This document shows, one piece after another, positions 31,778 through 42,358 of a DNA stretch of 64,000 nt. Location: positions 32,789,628 to 32,853,627 of the forward strand of contig NC_049981.1 in the NCBI RefSeq assembly GCF_000003815.2, given 5' to 3'. Under the pieces are notes generated by a model, which did not search any database, was not told where the DNA came from, and was given only the letters and a program-made list of their open reading frames with translations. The first letter of the stretch is position 1; each line of letters starts with the position of its first letter. The translations under genes were made by a program, and so were the position numbers. The DNA comes from Branchiostoma floridae. Taxonomy: Eukaryota; Chordata; Leptocardii; Amphioxiformes; Branchiostomatidae.

Positions 31778-34700
31778 CTGGATGGGAATATTACAACAGA
31801 TCATTGTTAGTATTCTTTTGTGAAGATTACTCATCCATGCAGGTATTGAAGAATAATGATTTATTTCAATTTATACACCTGCAGGATACAATAAGTGTCA
31901 AACGATTCAGAAGTCATCCGGCTTCTTTCATCAAAACGAAAAAAAAAAAAAATGATTACATATAAGACTTAACAGAACAAGCGCGAAACTAGCGAAATAC
32001 TTAAAAAAAATATGGAAGCCAACTTTATTACTCCTTATTAAATAATCGAAGATTGCAACGCTATATTTTGTATGTTGTATGTAGTAACGTGCTGAAGAGT
32101 ATAAAGTCGCATTTATACGTTGTGAATATTGCTGTTAAAAGGAAGACTCAATTCATAATATAGAAAAATGATAAAAACGGTGACTTTAATTTTCATAATG
32201 CATCCCTGTAACACTTTTTCAATCATTTTTCATAGCATGCTTCGTCATTCATTTTGCTAATGGCGCCAACATAATTTACATATTCTCACCTGAAGGTGCT
32301 GTACTCTGCAAAGCTCGTGGCGCCACTCCAGTCCTCGAGGACGATTCTTAATGTGTAGTTTTTACTTTTGGTCAGCAGGTGGATGTTCTCGTTCCCCAGC
32401 CAGTACTCCCCGTTCTTGTTCCCAAAGCCCAGTTTGTACTCCTCCCAGGTCCTGTTGAAGGGAACCGACCCTTCCTGCCGCCGCTGGATTACAGTCCAGC
32501 CGCTTCCTGTACAATCGTGTAGATACAAGACGGAGAAGTGAAATTATGCGTTGCACACCAATACACAATTGTCGTGTGACAAACTCAGACATTTGTGGCT
32601 TCTCAGAAAGATGAGGAACTGAATGTTGATGTACAGAAATTTCACAACTAATATTGCTGTTTGAAAGTTGACATGGAAATCGAGGATATAAAAAAAACTT
32701 AAGTGAGAAGACTGGGAGACTTTGCGCAAAAGTGTATCCAATGTTGGTCATGATTAAGTTTTCAATCACAAATCACCAATTTTATTGGTAGACGATCAAA
32801 TCGAGATGGTTTAAGGTTCCTATTTTACTGCAAATAAATAAGAAAAATAAAACAGCTTTCATCGTTCCATGTAATTAAAGTATTTTGCTAAATACCTTGA
32901 CAACGCAAACTGGTAGATTCCAAAGTTTTACTTCAGCATTACCTTCACTATTCATATCACAGTACGCCTCCACACTGGTGGATGACACCTGGAGGGTGTA
33001 CACTCCACTGGTGTTCTGTCCTGCCGCATGGTATGCCGCACAATCTAATGGATGGGAAATACAAAACATACACAACTGTCACTGAAATGCTGAAAGGAGG
33101 CTTAAGGTGAAAGTGAAAGTGTAAGTAAACTTTTCCTCACCGAAGAGCTAAATCTTAAGCTGGTTGTGACCGGAGAGACACACGTACATGTGCAGAATCA
33201 ATGTACCAGGAAAATCGCCTTCCCCCTTTTTAACAAACAATGAAATGAAGTGAATGTCCCACGGCTTAAATCCTGCCCTAATCACAGCTACCCTTTTTCA
33301 GTGACATGCATGTGACACCAACATTAAGTAATGAGTAGCAAAAACCTACCCTCAAGTATCGGATCCTCGGTTGTCTGGGGCTGGGCTGTCGAAGATACTG
33401 AAAGAAAGATCACACGATTGTCGCTCAGAAATGAGAGACGCAGAGCCGTCAGAGACGCAGTTTGGCCTTCCGGGGAAAAGTTTAATGCTTTCTTCACTTT
33501 TCCGGATACACAGGCATAAACAGAGTAAACAACATAAACAGCATAAACAACAGAGTAGATAATAAGAAAAAACAGTTACATTCAGAGATATATAAAGTGC
33601 GATGTGGGGCACATAAACGAGATGGCGTCCGAGCACTCGCCGCCTTGCCGTCGCGGTCGTTCTGGCGAGCGTGACGTGGGAGGTCCTGCTCAGTGAGAGT
33701 ACCCAGCAGTTCATCTATGGTTTTGTCAACCTCTTTTTTCAGCTCATCATCAGCGCGTAAATCCCGAACGGTTTTCTTCACGTCCTTCTCGGAGTCACTG
33801 GCCTCCGACCACAGGTCCTTGGCGAAATCTCTCGTACGACTGCGGCGATGGAGGTCTCCCAAAGAGCGCCGCACTGATTTGTCCCGTCGCAAAGATTCAT
33901 ACTCCTCCTCCGAGCGGGGACGAGTGCGTGGACTATACACTTGGCACTTTCCAACTCCATGCGGTCCCGGGTGTCCCTTCACGGGCAGGGAGCAGGCCCG
34001 ACAAGACTTCGTACCCGTCATGAACGCGTTTGGGTCCGTGAGAGTCGAGAAGAAGACCGCGAAACGAAGAAACTTGAGAGAACGACAGAGCGGACTACCG
34101 AGGAGTGCTGCCCGCGGTCTCGTCCTGGGCGGGAATGAGCGGGGCGACGCCAGGCCTGTGCCATGTGCTCGCCTGGCACCCCGGGGAGAGGCGGAGCTTG
34201 TAGTCAGGCCAATTAACAAAAATGACCCGTAGACATTTTTCCACCACAGTTTACATTTATTTATTTATTTATTGCCAATGATACAACTCATTACACGGAT
34301 CTGCCTAGGCAGCTTTGGGCTGGTAGCGGCAGATCCACAGAGATACAGACGAACATACATCATCGATCGACGTGATCGCACATGTTCGCACATGTTTACA
34401 CGGTTATACCGCCCCTTGCGGGGTGACATACCCTTTCATATGCGCATTCATATTCATATGAGTATAGTGAGGAAAGCCGTGTAAAGTGCCTTTCCCAAGG
34501 GCACAAGATCGGTAACACGGCTGGTGGATTCGAACCCGCAACCTCTCGGTCACGGGGCGAACACGGTCCCACTGCGCTACGCGGTCCCACCACATTCTCA
34601 CATGGTAGCACCAGAACGTAATTATCATCAAATACAGACTATGTTGGGCACAAGAATGTTTCCGTCAATCGAATGACAGATTTCTGGCTGCCTTTGCATC

Positions 34701-37375
34701 ACCGTTTTCCAAAAATAATGGAAGGAACATTATTATTTGTTGTAAAAATTCAGGTTCGAAAAGCAGATTGGTCAAAGTTACTACATGCTCTGCTAATCTG
34801 GAGATCGGTAAACTTAGTGGAAGCATTTTGCCATCCATTTTTATTCATCTTGACATGTCAAAAACTGTCGAGGTGCATTCGAAGTGGACAGATATCGAAT
34901 GGCATTCATAGTGGATTCTAACTATTCTAACTGCAGTCCGACGGCATTCTGCGGCATTCCAACATTATTCGAAACATTCTTATCTCAATCTTTATCTGTA
35001 ACGACACAATTTTAAAACTGTAGTTTACTCGTTTCCTCCGTATTTAGCACTGTAAGTTCAATTCGAAGTGATTGTTTTTGAGATTTCTGTACAACGTTAA
35101 ATGATTGTTACTGTGATCCATGTAAGAAGATACGCAATTCAGCCTTCGGTATCCTCGATTTTCAAATAAATAAACCAATCATCATCATTCGATGGAGGAC
35201 CGAAACGGCAGGCCATCTCGAATCCTGCCAGAATGTGGCCGAAAAAATATCTCGAATGCAGTGAGAATGTCTAGAATACACTACGAATTCACAGGAATAG
35301 AAAAGAATTTTCATTCTGACGGCATTCTGGCTCATTCCTTCTCGTGTGAAGGGGATTTAAGGCCCTTTTGGAATTCCCACCGGAATGGCACCGAATGTGA
35401 CACGAATTTTGCAAATACTTCATTCCGGCTGGTTCTGCTTGATTCTTGCTGATTCCATTTCAGTGTGAAGGCCCTATCACTAAATGTTGTATTCCTTGGT
35501 ATAAACAACGACTAAACCTTTACCCCGAGGCAAGCCCATTTGATGGGTCCGGCATATTTACAGGACACACTATACATCAAGTAATGATTGGGAAACGCCA
35601 TTTTTACTTGACTATTTGCATACATTATACATCAATAGTTGTCTTACCAGTGCTGGTTATAGGAGACTGACTGTGGCTTGTTGTTACAGGCGGGTTCGAT
35701 GTTGGTGTTGAACAGCAGCACTGTAAAAACATGTGATGTGATGGAAATCGTATATTAAAAAAAGGGATCATTACATTGTGTTTGTGAAATGGGATGCAGG
35801 GCTTCTGGTCTTCTTTTGTTTTTACTAGCTATTGCTAAAACAGTTGCTCCTGACCACAAATGTCATTCATGTACCTTTCAAATCCGGCTAATGATCAAGT
35901 TAACACTTCATCTAATTGAACCGGACTGCTCTATTCCGGACTGCACCATTTATAACAACTATAAATGCACTTCAATGGCATCAAGTTGTACTTACCGACC
36001 CAGGAGGCCCGGGCGGCCCAGCCGGACCGGGAGGACCGTCTCTCCCGTCCCTTCCGGGTTCTCCCTGGTTCCCGGCCAAACATCCTGAACAGACAACAAT
36101 ATTCAATTCGACGAAAATATGGCATCTGTAAAGTCATTCAATGCCTAGTTAGTTATGAATAAACTTTTAATTGACTGCAGACTGAAACTGTTAATCCGTG
36201 CCATTATGCAAGTTCAAAAAAACAAACATGAATACAAGATGCCAAGATACGTAAGAAAATGTGCTGAAATAGCAACTCAGGACAGCGTATGTGTAAGTGT
36301 AAATTATAAATCTTACGATAAAAAGGTTTGCAAGATGAAATTTGTAAGTGATTTAATGACAGTATTTTAAAAAGGAGCTTACAAAGTCCGAGGAATTCTG
36401 TATGGATAAATGGATGGAGTCACGCATATGCTATTGCCATGTTCATGATGGATTTGAAGTTATGGATTTATACTGAAGTAAAAGGGTTCAAGAAAATACA
36501 AATAAGTTTATTGTCCGTACCCCCTAGAGTCGTCGGCAGTGTAATCTTGTTAGCAAAATTCCTGATGTTAGACACAGATCTCTTAGCTCGGCGATGCACT
36601 TCAGCTCCGTACAGAAAGGTGGCACTCTTGCCACTCCCCGCCCCATTCTGCTGCTCAAGGTTGCCGGGGCCCTGAGGACTCACCTGTTGGGCGGAATTAA
36701 ACGCACTCAATTACCCCAGTATTGTCAGGCTGGCAGTGTTGGGACCTTGTCAGATCTTTTGAAGATCAGTCTGTCAGTGAAGATGTAGTCTCGCTCGTCA
36801 GGGTGACAGGTTGGCGACGGTCCAACTCGGCCTATCCTGCACTTTGAACTCGTTCATCGGGCCTGCTCATCCAGACTTCAGGCCGCAGGGAACTCATTTA
36901 CGCATTACTCTTTGAACACGCACGCTACACGCGCTACCGCGTGTAATGCGTTAGCTGTAATGATCTTGGCTTTTTCACTGCGATTAGATAAAATGAACGG
37001 GTAGAAATACTAAATAAATCTGCTCACTATTCAATACTTTAATTTATTATTGTAGCTGGTGTCCTTACCCACCACCCTGATCCATCGGCCCGAAAAATGT
37101 AACTCATTAGGAGTTTGTCGTGAACGTGAGTTCGATAGACATACCTGCGTATCCAGGTGTTCTTCCCACTGTCGCATCTCCTGCATCTGCGCTTTGATAT
37201 CCTTCAGTTGAGACTTCATTTCTGTCAGTTCAGCCCCCAGCCTCACCAGTACAAACATGGTGACGAAACTCACAAGCACCGCCACTACGGCTACCATCAG
37301 CGCTGCGATTATCCCCAGCCTGTCCCGCTCTGCCCCGTGTGCCGAGGAAGTCACTTCGAGGCTTTTAGAGCTCAT
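31462..37375 (-). CDS. Lectin gene 3: type II membrane collagen-fibrinogen-like protein
   Basis: Eight exons join with GT/AG sites and consistent phase: 37375-37145, 36683-36521, 36084-35996, 35720-35648, 33397-33350, 33044-32943, 32506-32290 and 31777-31462. The coding sequence is 1239 bases, 412 aa. Order: 20-residue cytoplasmic tail, transmembrane helix about 21-46, short coiled coil about 50-77, furin-type RAKR at 109-112, eight collagen triplets, CCC plus Ser/Thr/Pro linker, FReD of about 211 aa. This is the plan of a membrane-tethered ficolin; FIBCD1 of vertebrates is likewise a type II FReD protein but lacks collagen. Expected role: trimeric binding of microbial or self glycans at the surface, or as a shed form. 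The start MSSKSLEV is chosen by alignment to gene 2. An in-frame upstream ATG (MLIDVYLLFG...) is less likely, since genes 2 and 4 do not share its context. Confidence 0.82.
31778..32289 (-). other. Gene 3 last intron (empty-site reference)
   Basis: 512 bases. It aligns with the ends of the 2895-base intron of gene 2 and lacks the two insertions present there. Confidence 0.6.
32290..32506 (-). CDS. Gene 3 exon 7 (FReD middle part)
   Basis: 217 bases, phase 1 to 2. It encodes [39 protein letters not shown] and LEDWSGATSFAEYSTF. Confidence 0.9.
32507..32942 (-). other. Gene 3 intron between FReD exons
   Basis: 436 bases; matches gene 2 sequence on both sides of the L2/CR1-like insertion at 50336-51745. 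No coding content. Confidence 0.55.
32943..33044 (-). CDS. Gene 3 exon 6 (FReD N-terminal part)
   Basis: 102 bases, phase 1 to 1. It encodes DCAAYHAAGQNTSGVYTL and VEAYCDMNSE, with the first two FReD cysteines. Confidence 0.88.
33350..33397 (-). CDS. Gene 3 exon 5 (short Thr/Pro linker)
   Basis: 48 bases, phase 1 to 1, between TTTCAG and GTAGGT. It encodes VSSTAQPQTTEDPILE. It has no counterpart in gene 2. Because it is symmetric it could be skipped without changing the frame. The call rests on splice sites and phase. Confidence 0.6.
33494..34021 (-). CDS. Gag-like ORF of a mobile element (uncertain)
   Basis: From an ATG at 34021 the frame encodes about 175 aa: MTGTKSCRACSLPVKGH, then a charged helical region (SEEEYESLRRDKSVRRSLGD, KDVKKTVRDLRADDELKKEV), then a hydrophobic tail. 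The motif C-x2-C-x6-H-x8-C with HPGPHG inside resembles N-terminal modules seen beside transposon-encoded proteins in marine invertebrates (recollection, not searched). The frame is also open further upstream. No RT or integrase follows, so it is probably a fragment. Confidence 0.4.
   Translation of the reverse strand: MTGTKSCRACSLPVKGHPGPHGVGKCQVYSPRTRPRSEEEYESLRRDKSVRRSLGDLHRRSRTRDFAKDLWSEASDSEKDVKKTVRDLRADDELKKEVDKTIDELLGTLTEQDLPRHARQNDRDGKAASARTPSRLCAPHRTLYISECNCFFLLSTLLFMLFMLFTLFMPVYPEK
34241..34594 (-). mobile_element. tRNA-derived SINE
   Basis: On the minus strand a tRNA-like head begins at about 34586 with a pol III A box (TAGCGCAGTGG) and a B box (GGTTCGAATCC). A tRNA-unrelated body follows, then an AAAT-repeat tail at about 34258-34275. 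CCACCACA occurs at both edges (34241-34248 and 34587-34594), a likely 8-base target duplication. Confidence 0.8.
34990..35187 (+). mobile_element. Likely 3' end of a non-LTR retrotransposon
   Basis: CAATTCAGCCTTCGG, then AAATAAATAAACC and a short ATC-repeat tail, resemble the 3' ends of CR1/L2-type elements, including the one near 50495-50530. No coding part is left. Confidence 0.4.
35648..35720 (-). CDS. Gene 3 exon 4 (Cys cluster and Thr/Ser/Pro linker)
   Basis: 73 bases, phase 0 to 1. It encodes CCCSTPTSNPPVTTSHSQSP and ITST. Three adjacent cysteines directly after the collagen run suggest interchain disulphides. The gene 2 version is shorter. Confidence 0.75.
35996..36084 (-). CDS. Gene 3 exon 3 (collagen repeat)
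   Basis: 89 bases, phase 1 to 0. It encodes CLA then [26 protein letters not shown], an unbroken collagen triplet run. Confidence 0.88.
36521..36683 (-). CDS. Gene 3 exon 2 (juxtamembrane part with furin-type site)
   Basis: 163 bases, phase 0 to 1. It encodes [34 protein letters not shown] and ITLPTTLG. The site RAKR-S is at 36579-36590. Confidence 0.87.
36684..37144 (-). other. Gene 3 intron 1
   Basis: 461 bases, close match to 54556-55016 of gene 2. It includes an imperfect palindrome around CGCTACCGCGTGTAATGCG. Nothing coding. Confidence 0.55.
37145..37375 (-). CDS. Gene 3 exon 1 (cytoplasmic tail, transmembrane helix, coiled coil)
   Basis: 231 bases, 77 codons: MSSKSLEVTSSAHGAERDRL, then a hydrophobic helix (GIIAALMVAVVAVLVSFVTM), then LTEMKSQLKDIKAQMQEMRQ, about three heptads. 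The arrangement indicates a type II membrane protein. Confidence 0.87.
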
Positions 37376-37560
37376 TCTTGGATATTTCCGCCCAAAAAGT
37401 AAATACACGTCGATCAACAAGCAGACACAACCAGCCCGAAGACGTGTCCGCGACTGACTGATTTTAAAGATATGATGTTACTTTGAACCCAACGGTTCTA
37501 CTCCTTTATTGGTTAGAAACATTGTAGAACAACCATTTCCTCATACGTCATTCATATTTG
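37376..37560 (-). promoter_or_regulatory. Upstream region of gene 3
   Basis: Inverted CCAAT (ATTGG at 37508-37512) 133 bp before the ATG and TGACGTA (37544-37550) about 170 bp before it, in the same order and spacing as in genes 2 and 4. Confidence 0.45.
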
Positions 37561-38612
37561 TAGCGATGTGGGGAGATTCGGGGAACTTCGTAGACCGTAG
37601 GGACGAACCGAAGTTTGGCGAAGGGTGCCGATTGGTGCCCGATAATTGCTGACTGTCGATTCGTAGTTACTCGGCACAAGGAAGAAATACCGATCTAATT
37701 GCTGTGGCAAGTGCCTGAGGGTTGGTTTGTATTAGTAGATAATAGACATATTTTTAGTTAAGTTAGTGGATAAGATTCTGTATATATTATACAGGATCTT
37801 TCTTTTAAAATATGTGATGCATGGAAACGGATTTTGTTGTGTTGTTAGTTTGTTTTTTTCCTGTCAACAATTACTGGGGTCACTGGAGCCAGCGAGAGGT
37901 CATGTTTTGTCTGTTCATGGTACTGACGGAGTTTCACACTTGGTTTGCTTAATGAGTAGTATGAGTTAACAGTGAACAGTGAGCGGACATGGTTAAACAT
38001 AGCACTGTCTCTGTCTAGAGTTCCTCCTCCGAGCATGCCGTAATTCAGAGGCCGTCGCGGTCATGCACGACACAAAACGAGTACAAGCCGAAGTTTCGCG
38101 ACTGAGACCGACGATTCCCGACCGCCTTGCTTTAAAGGGTCACTGGGCAAAATGTAGCATTTCCAGTGTGATTATTGTGACATACGCCCGGGGCTCAGAT
38201 TGTCCTTCAACACCTAAAGATTATATCATATCATTGAAATCACTAGTCCTTGTGAGGTTAAAATCTTTTTGATGTGATGCTGGTTTGGTATTTACAACGA
38301 TAAAGTAGAAAATGTACACGGTTAGTGCAGTTTGGTTTTGACTCTTAACAACAACATTAGCTACCCTGACCTCTGATAACCCATATACAAGGACGACCAG
38401 TTTTACAGACGCAGTGTGTACCGACTTGTTACAGTCGCACTGGAGTGTTTTGTTTATATAGAAATCACTGATGCATGAAACGACCAAAATACAACTTAAA
38501 TGTCCTTATATTTTAAGGTACAGTCAAAATACGTCTAAGATCAACGATGTGAGCAAGTACAAAACCGACCAGCACGATTTGGGACAAGAATGCGTCAGAA
38601 TTTCCTTTTTTT
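37561..38612 (-). repeat. Repeated upstream units, gene 3 (truncated series)
   Basis: Units at about 37565-37685 and 38045-38215 match the gene 4 and gene 2 series. After GGACAAGAATGCGTCAGAAT near 38600 similarity stops and resumes near 44330, so the third unit is missing and the fourth lies at about 44880-45010. Confidence 0.6.
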
Positions 38613-39039
38613 CCGATTCTCTTCAGTACAAACTGGTGAGTCTTTTGTGAGAAGCTCTGAGACAGACACAATTTCCTGTACTTGGCAGGGTTGTGTGAAT
38701 TGCACACTCCCAAGACCACTGACCGAGTTTCATCACTTTGTTTCAATGTTCGAACATATGATCACATGTGATCACAAATGATGAATATATGTCGGAACAG
38801 TTTAGAAACTATCAGAAAAAATGACTTTGATGTTAGAAATGTTTCTAACATGTTTCAATACTGTAGAAAATATTTAGAACATCACAATGATGTTATAAAC
38901 AGTTCTAAACAGTTACTTATCACAATTAGAATGTTATAAAGATTTCCAAAATGTTAGAACAAAAGGCAAGAAACAACCTCTTGGCAATGTGGAATTGACT
39001 ATATTGGTTTATTTTGCTCATTATGTAAGTTACAAACTG

Positions 39040-39118
39040 ACAGGAAGGTTTGGAGAACGATGGCGGCCCGCCTCCGCGAAGCCTGATATGCGGCGAGGAT
39101 GATGATGATGATGAATTT
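39040..39118 (+). mobile_element. Likely retrotransposon 3' end with GAT tail
   Basis: GCGGCGAGGATGATGATGAT closes a GC-rich stretch. Such a GAT-repeat tail is typical of RTE-type 3' ends. Nothing coding is left. Confidence 0.35.
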
Positions 39119-39369
39119 ACAAACTCAAACGAACTTTTATACTAATAAAACAATGATAGGAAGAGTTATAGGTAAAGGAATCATTCATTTCTAATACTCC
39201 TCTACAGACGAAGTAAAATAAACTAAAGAAAGGAACACTAGTCGCACTAATAAAGGTGAACAACAAACAAAGGACAAAACAGGAGACATAAATATTTACA
39301 AACTGGCATGATACTGGCATGAAAGTGTAGCCTCTTTAGCTGACTCTATGTGAAAGAGCCTCCTTGGAG

Positions 39370-39434
39370 ACTTCAGTCTGAATTTTAGACTGCCAAGTTC
39401 GATTAAATAAAGTTTGATTTGATTTGATTTGAAC
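39370..39434 (+). mobile_element. Likely retroelement 3' end with TTTGA tail
   Basis: GATTAAATAAAGTTTGATTT followed by repeats of TTTGA resembles an element 3' tail with its own poly(A)-like signal. On the minus strand it lies beyond the zinc-finger 3' untranslated region. Confidence 0.35.
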
Positions 39435-39804
39435 AGTGCTTGATTTTACCAGTATTCATGGGGGGAGTGCTGATTTGTGATATTCAACATGGTTCTATCA
39501 TAGGTCTATGACCAGTGCGGAATCCCTCTCCCGGCATTAGAGAACTTTAGCCCATGTTGAAAATCAGCTCTTCCGCAAAAAATAAAAACCAGCTAGACTT
39601 AGTCTGCTTGGCTGTTTTCTGATGGACTACAGTTCTCTCAGTGCCACGTTTTTTTGGCTGATTTCCTGAGATACCAAGGCTTTATGGAGACCTGCCAAAG
39701 GAAATTGTACTAGCAAAGCTGATATGAATTTCGAAAAAGACACATTATAGCAAAAAATGACGTGCAGAGCTTGTAAAGGTGGTTGGGTGAAGTGGGGCTC
39801 CCCT

Positions 39805-40580
39805 TTAGTAGTGAGTGGCCATGTGCCTTGCCAAACTCCCCTTCCTATGCGTGCAGTACTCACACAGCTCACACCTGTACGGCTTGTTTCCTGAGTGTAT
39901 CTTCATATGCCTGTGCAGGTTGGACTTGGTCGTCCTGTACCCACACTCCCCACACAGGTAGGGTCTCTCACCAGTGTGCTCTTCTATGTGTCTAGTCAAG
40001 CACCCTTTCCACGCTGTGCAGAAGTCACACTGGTCACACCTGTAGGGCTTCTCTCCTGTGTGTACCCTCATGTGTCTAGTGAGATAGGCCTGGCTGACTG
40101 TAGTGTAGCCACACTCCTTACACATGTAGGGTTTAACACCGGTGTGTTTTCGCCTGTGTATGTCCAAGTCGTTTTTCCTAGCCGAGTAGTAGTCACACTG
40201 GTCACACTTGTACGGCTCACCTGTGTGTATCTTCATGTGTTGGGAGAGACAGAACTTTTCGGCTGTCCTGTACCCGCACTCTTCACACATGTAGGGTTTC
40301 TCACCAGTGTGCTTTGCCATGTGTGTTGTTAGACTGTCCCTTCGACCTGTATAATAATCACACTGGTCACACTTGTACAGTTTCTCTCCATGTTTTGCCA
40401 TGTGTGCCTTAAGATTCACTTTCTGTGCTGCAGAAAAGTCACATTGGTCACACTTGTAGGGTTGCTCCTCAGCTGACAGATGTTTAAACATGTGTTGCTT
40501 GAGGTGGTCCTTACGGACTGCTGAATAGTCGCACTTATCACACTTGTACGGCCTTTCTCCCGTGTGCACGGCCATGTGGT
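39805..40580 (-). pseudogene. C2H2 zinc-finger exon, 3' half (nine fingers)
   Basis: From about 40580 to the stop at 39805 the frame encodes nine C2H2 fingers with TGEKPY-type linkers, ending HMATHY and TAA. Examples are YKCDKCDYSAVRKDHLKQHM and YRCDQCDFCTAWKGCLTRHI. It is the continuation of the exon at 42344-43124, cut off by the RTE insertion. An ATG at 40575 (MAVHTGERPYKC) could start a 256-aa protein, but no promoter is evident. The downstream 3' region has a second copy at 781-1137. Confidence 0.82.
40566..40580. repeat. Target-site duplication, left copy
   Basis: GCACGGCCATGTGGT, identical to 42344-42358, marks the left edge of the RTE insertion. Confidence 0.9.
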
Positions 40581-42343
40581 CAGGACTCTAAGGACCCTCG
40601 CAGGGAGGACAACTCCACCTACTGCTTGTGTGAAAGCCATGGATGGAACAGTCCCAGACACCCCAGACCAACAGCTGGCAAGATGGAGGGAGCACTTCGA
40701 GAACCTGCTCAACCGACCAGCACCACCACCCTCCCCTCAGCTCGATGCACTAGCCGCCGCAGCCAGCGAGGACGACTCTGTTCCTACTGGCCCCCCCACG
40801 CGAGAGGAAGTGGTCAAAGCCATACAGAAGCTGAAGGCTGGCCGGGCTGCAGGAGCTGACGGCATCACACCTGAACTCCTGCTCCACGGAGGCCCTGCAC
40901 TAGCAGATCAGCTCTTACAACTGTTCACTGCCATCTGGAGCAGCGAGACCATCCCGGAAGACTGGTTGCAAGGTGTCATCCTTCCCTTCTGGAAGAAAGG
41001 GTCAAAGGATCTCTGCAGCAACTACAGAGGAATTACCCTACTTAGTGTTCCCGGGAAGGTGTTTGCAAACGTCATCCTTGGAAGGCTGCGCCCACTCCTT
41101 CTTCGCAAACAGAGAAAGGAGCAGAGCGGCTTCACACCGGGTCGCTCGACTGTTGACAGGATTTTAACTCTGCGACTGCTGGCCGAGAAGAGAAGAGAAT
41201 TTCGGAGACCCCTCTTCGCAGCCTACGTTGATCTGAAGCAGGCCTTTGATTCTGTTGACAGACAGGCCCTGTGGAAAATCCTCAAGACTCTCGGTGTTCC
41301 AGCAAAGCTTCTGACTCTCCTCTCTCTACTCTACTCCAACACCTCGTCCTCTGTGAGAGTTAATGGACAGATGTCTGACTCCTTCCATATCAACAGTGGT
41401 GTCCGCCAGGGTTGCGTCTTAGCACCATCTGTGTTTAATACAGCCATTGACTTTGTCATGAGCAGAACTGTGGCTCAGTGTGCCTGCGGTGCAAGCTATG
41501 GGAATGTCACTGTCACTGACTTGGATTATGCGGATGACGTGGCTATCCTAGCTGAAGTCATGGAAGTCCTCCAACTTGCCCTCCAGGCCATGGACACGGA
41601 AACCCATCCGCTGGGCCTGCAGGTCAGCTGGGGAAAGACCAAGGTCCAGAGCCTCAGCGACTACGAGCCTCCTCCACCAGGACTGGTGATCAACTCTAAC
41701 CCGGTTGAAGCCGTTGACAAGTTCTGCTACCTTGGAGGCACCATAACATCAGACTGCAAGAGCGACACAGACATCCAGCTCCGCATCGGCCGGGCCGCCG
41801 CGGCAATGGCCAGTCTGGACAGGGTTTGGACCAGCAGCAAGATCTCTGCGCAGACAAAGATAAGGCTCTACAACAGCCTCGTGCTGTCCATCCTTCTCTA
41901 CGGGGCAGAGACTTGGACTCTCACTGCTGCCCAGGAGCGTCGACTCGACGCCTTTGATACTAATTAAGTGCCAAAGAAGAATCCTGGGGATCAGGTGGCA
42001 TGACTATGTATCCAATGCCACCCTGCGCGAGACCACCAGTCAACCCCAACTGTCCAGTAAGGTGCGCCAGGCCCGTCTACGACTGTTTGGTCACATCGCC
42101 AGGACGGAGCCACCTCTGGAAACAGCTGCCCTTCTGAGGGAGCCGACCCCACCCAACTGGTCCCGCCCCAGGGGCCGTCCCAGGCATATACCTGGCAAGA
42201 ACAACTGAAGGACGACCTGAGGGCTGCCGGCCTCGACCTTACCACCGCCTGGGTGCTGGCCCTCAACAGACCTATGTGGAGATCTGTGTGTGCAGGCGCT
42301 ACGCTCCATACCGGAGCATGCGGACCTGAGTGAGTGAGTGAGA
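40581..42343 (+). mobile_element. RTE-like non-LTR retrotransposon, 5'-truncated
   Basis: 1763 bases between two perfect 15-base repeats. The 3' end is a TGAG-repeat tail at about 42328-42343. The endonuclease domain is missing. It is inserted antisense in a zinc-finger exon. The RTE assignment rests on RT motifs and tail type. Confidence 0.88.
40588..42208 (+). pseudogene. RTE-like reverse transcriptase, frameshifted
   Basis: RT motifs are clear: QLARWREHFENLLN, AIQKLKAGRAAGADGITPEL, NYRGITLLSVPGKVFA, AAYVDLKQAFDSVDR (motif A), GVRQGCVLAPSVFNTAIDFV (motif B), LDYADDVAIL (motif C) and YLGGTITSD. After LDAFDT four extra bases (AATT near 41961) give a stop at 41967. The frame reopens at KCQRRILGIRWHD and runs to 42208. 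Otherwise the copy looks fresh. Confidence 0.88.
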
Positions 42344-42358
42344 GCACGGCCATGTGGT
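42344..42358. repeat. Target-site duplication, right copy
   Basis: GCACGGCCATGTGGT, identical to 40566-40580. Confidence 0.9.

Larger units (their letters stand above)
33398..35647 (-). other. Gene 3 intron with mobile fragments
   Basis: Holds a gag-like ORF (33494-34021), a tRNA-derived SINE (34249-34586), a likely retrotransposon 3' end (about 34990-35187) and GGCATTC-rich sequence of unknown nature up to 35460. Confidence 0.55.

Noticed and set aside
34500-34588. A tRNA gene on the minus strand
   Set aside because: The A and B boxes are good, but the cloverleaf is not complete and the sequence runs on into a SINE body and AAAT tail with a flanking duplication.
37376-37420. Upstream in-frame ATG (MLIDVYLLFG) as the start of gene 3
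   Set aside because: The extension differs between genes 2 and 3 and is absent in gene 4; MSSKSLEV / MGSKSLEM / MGSENL is the shared start.
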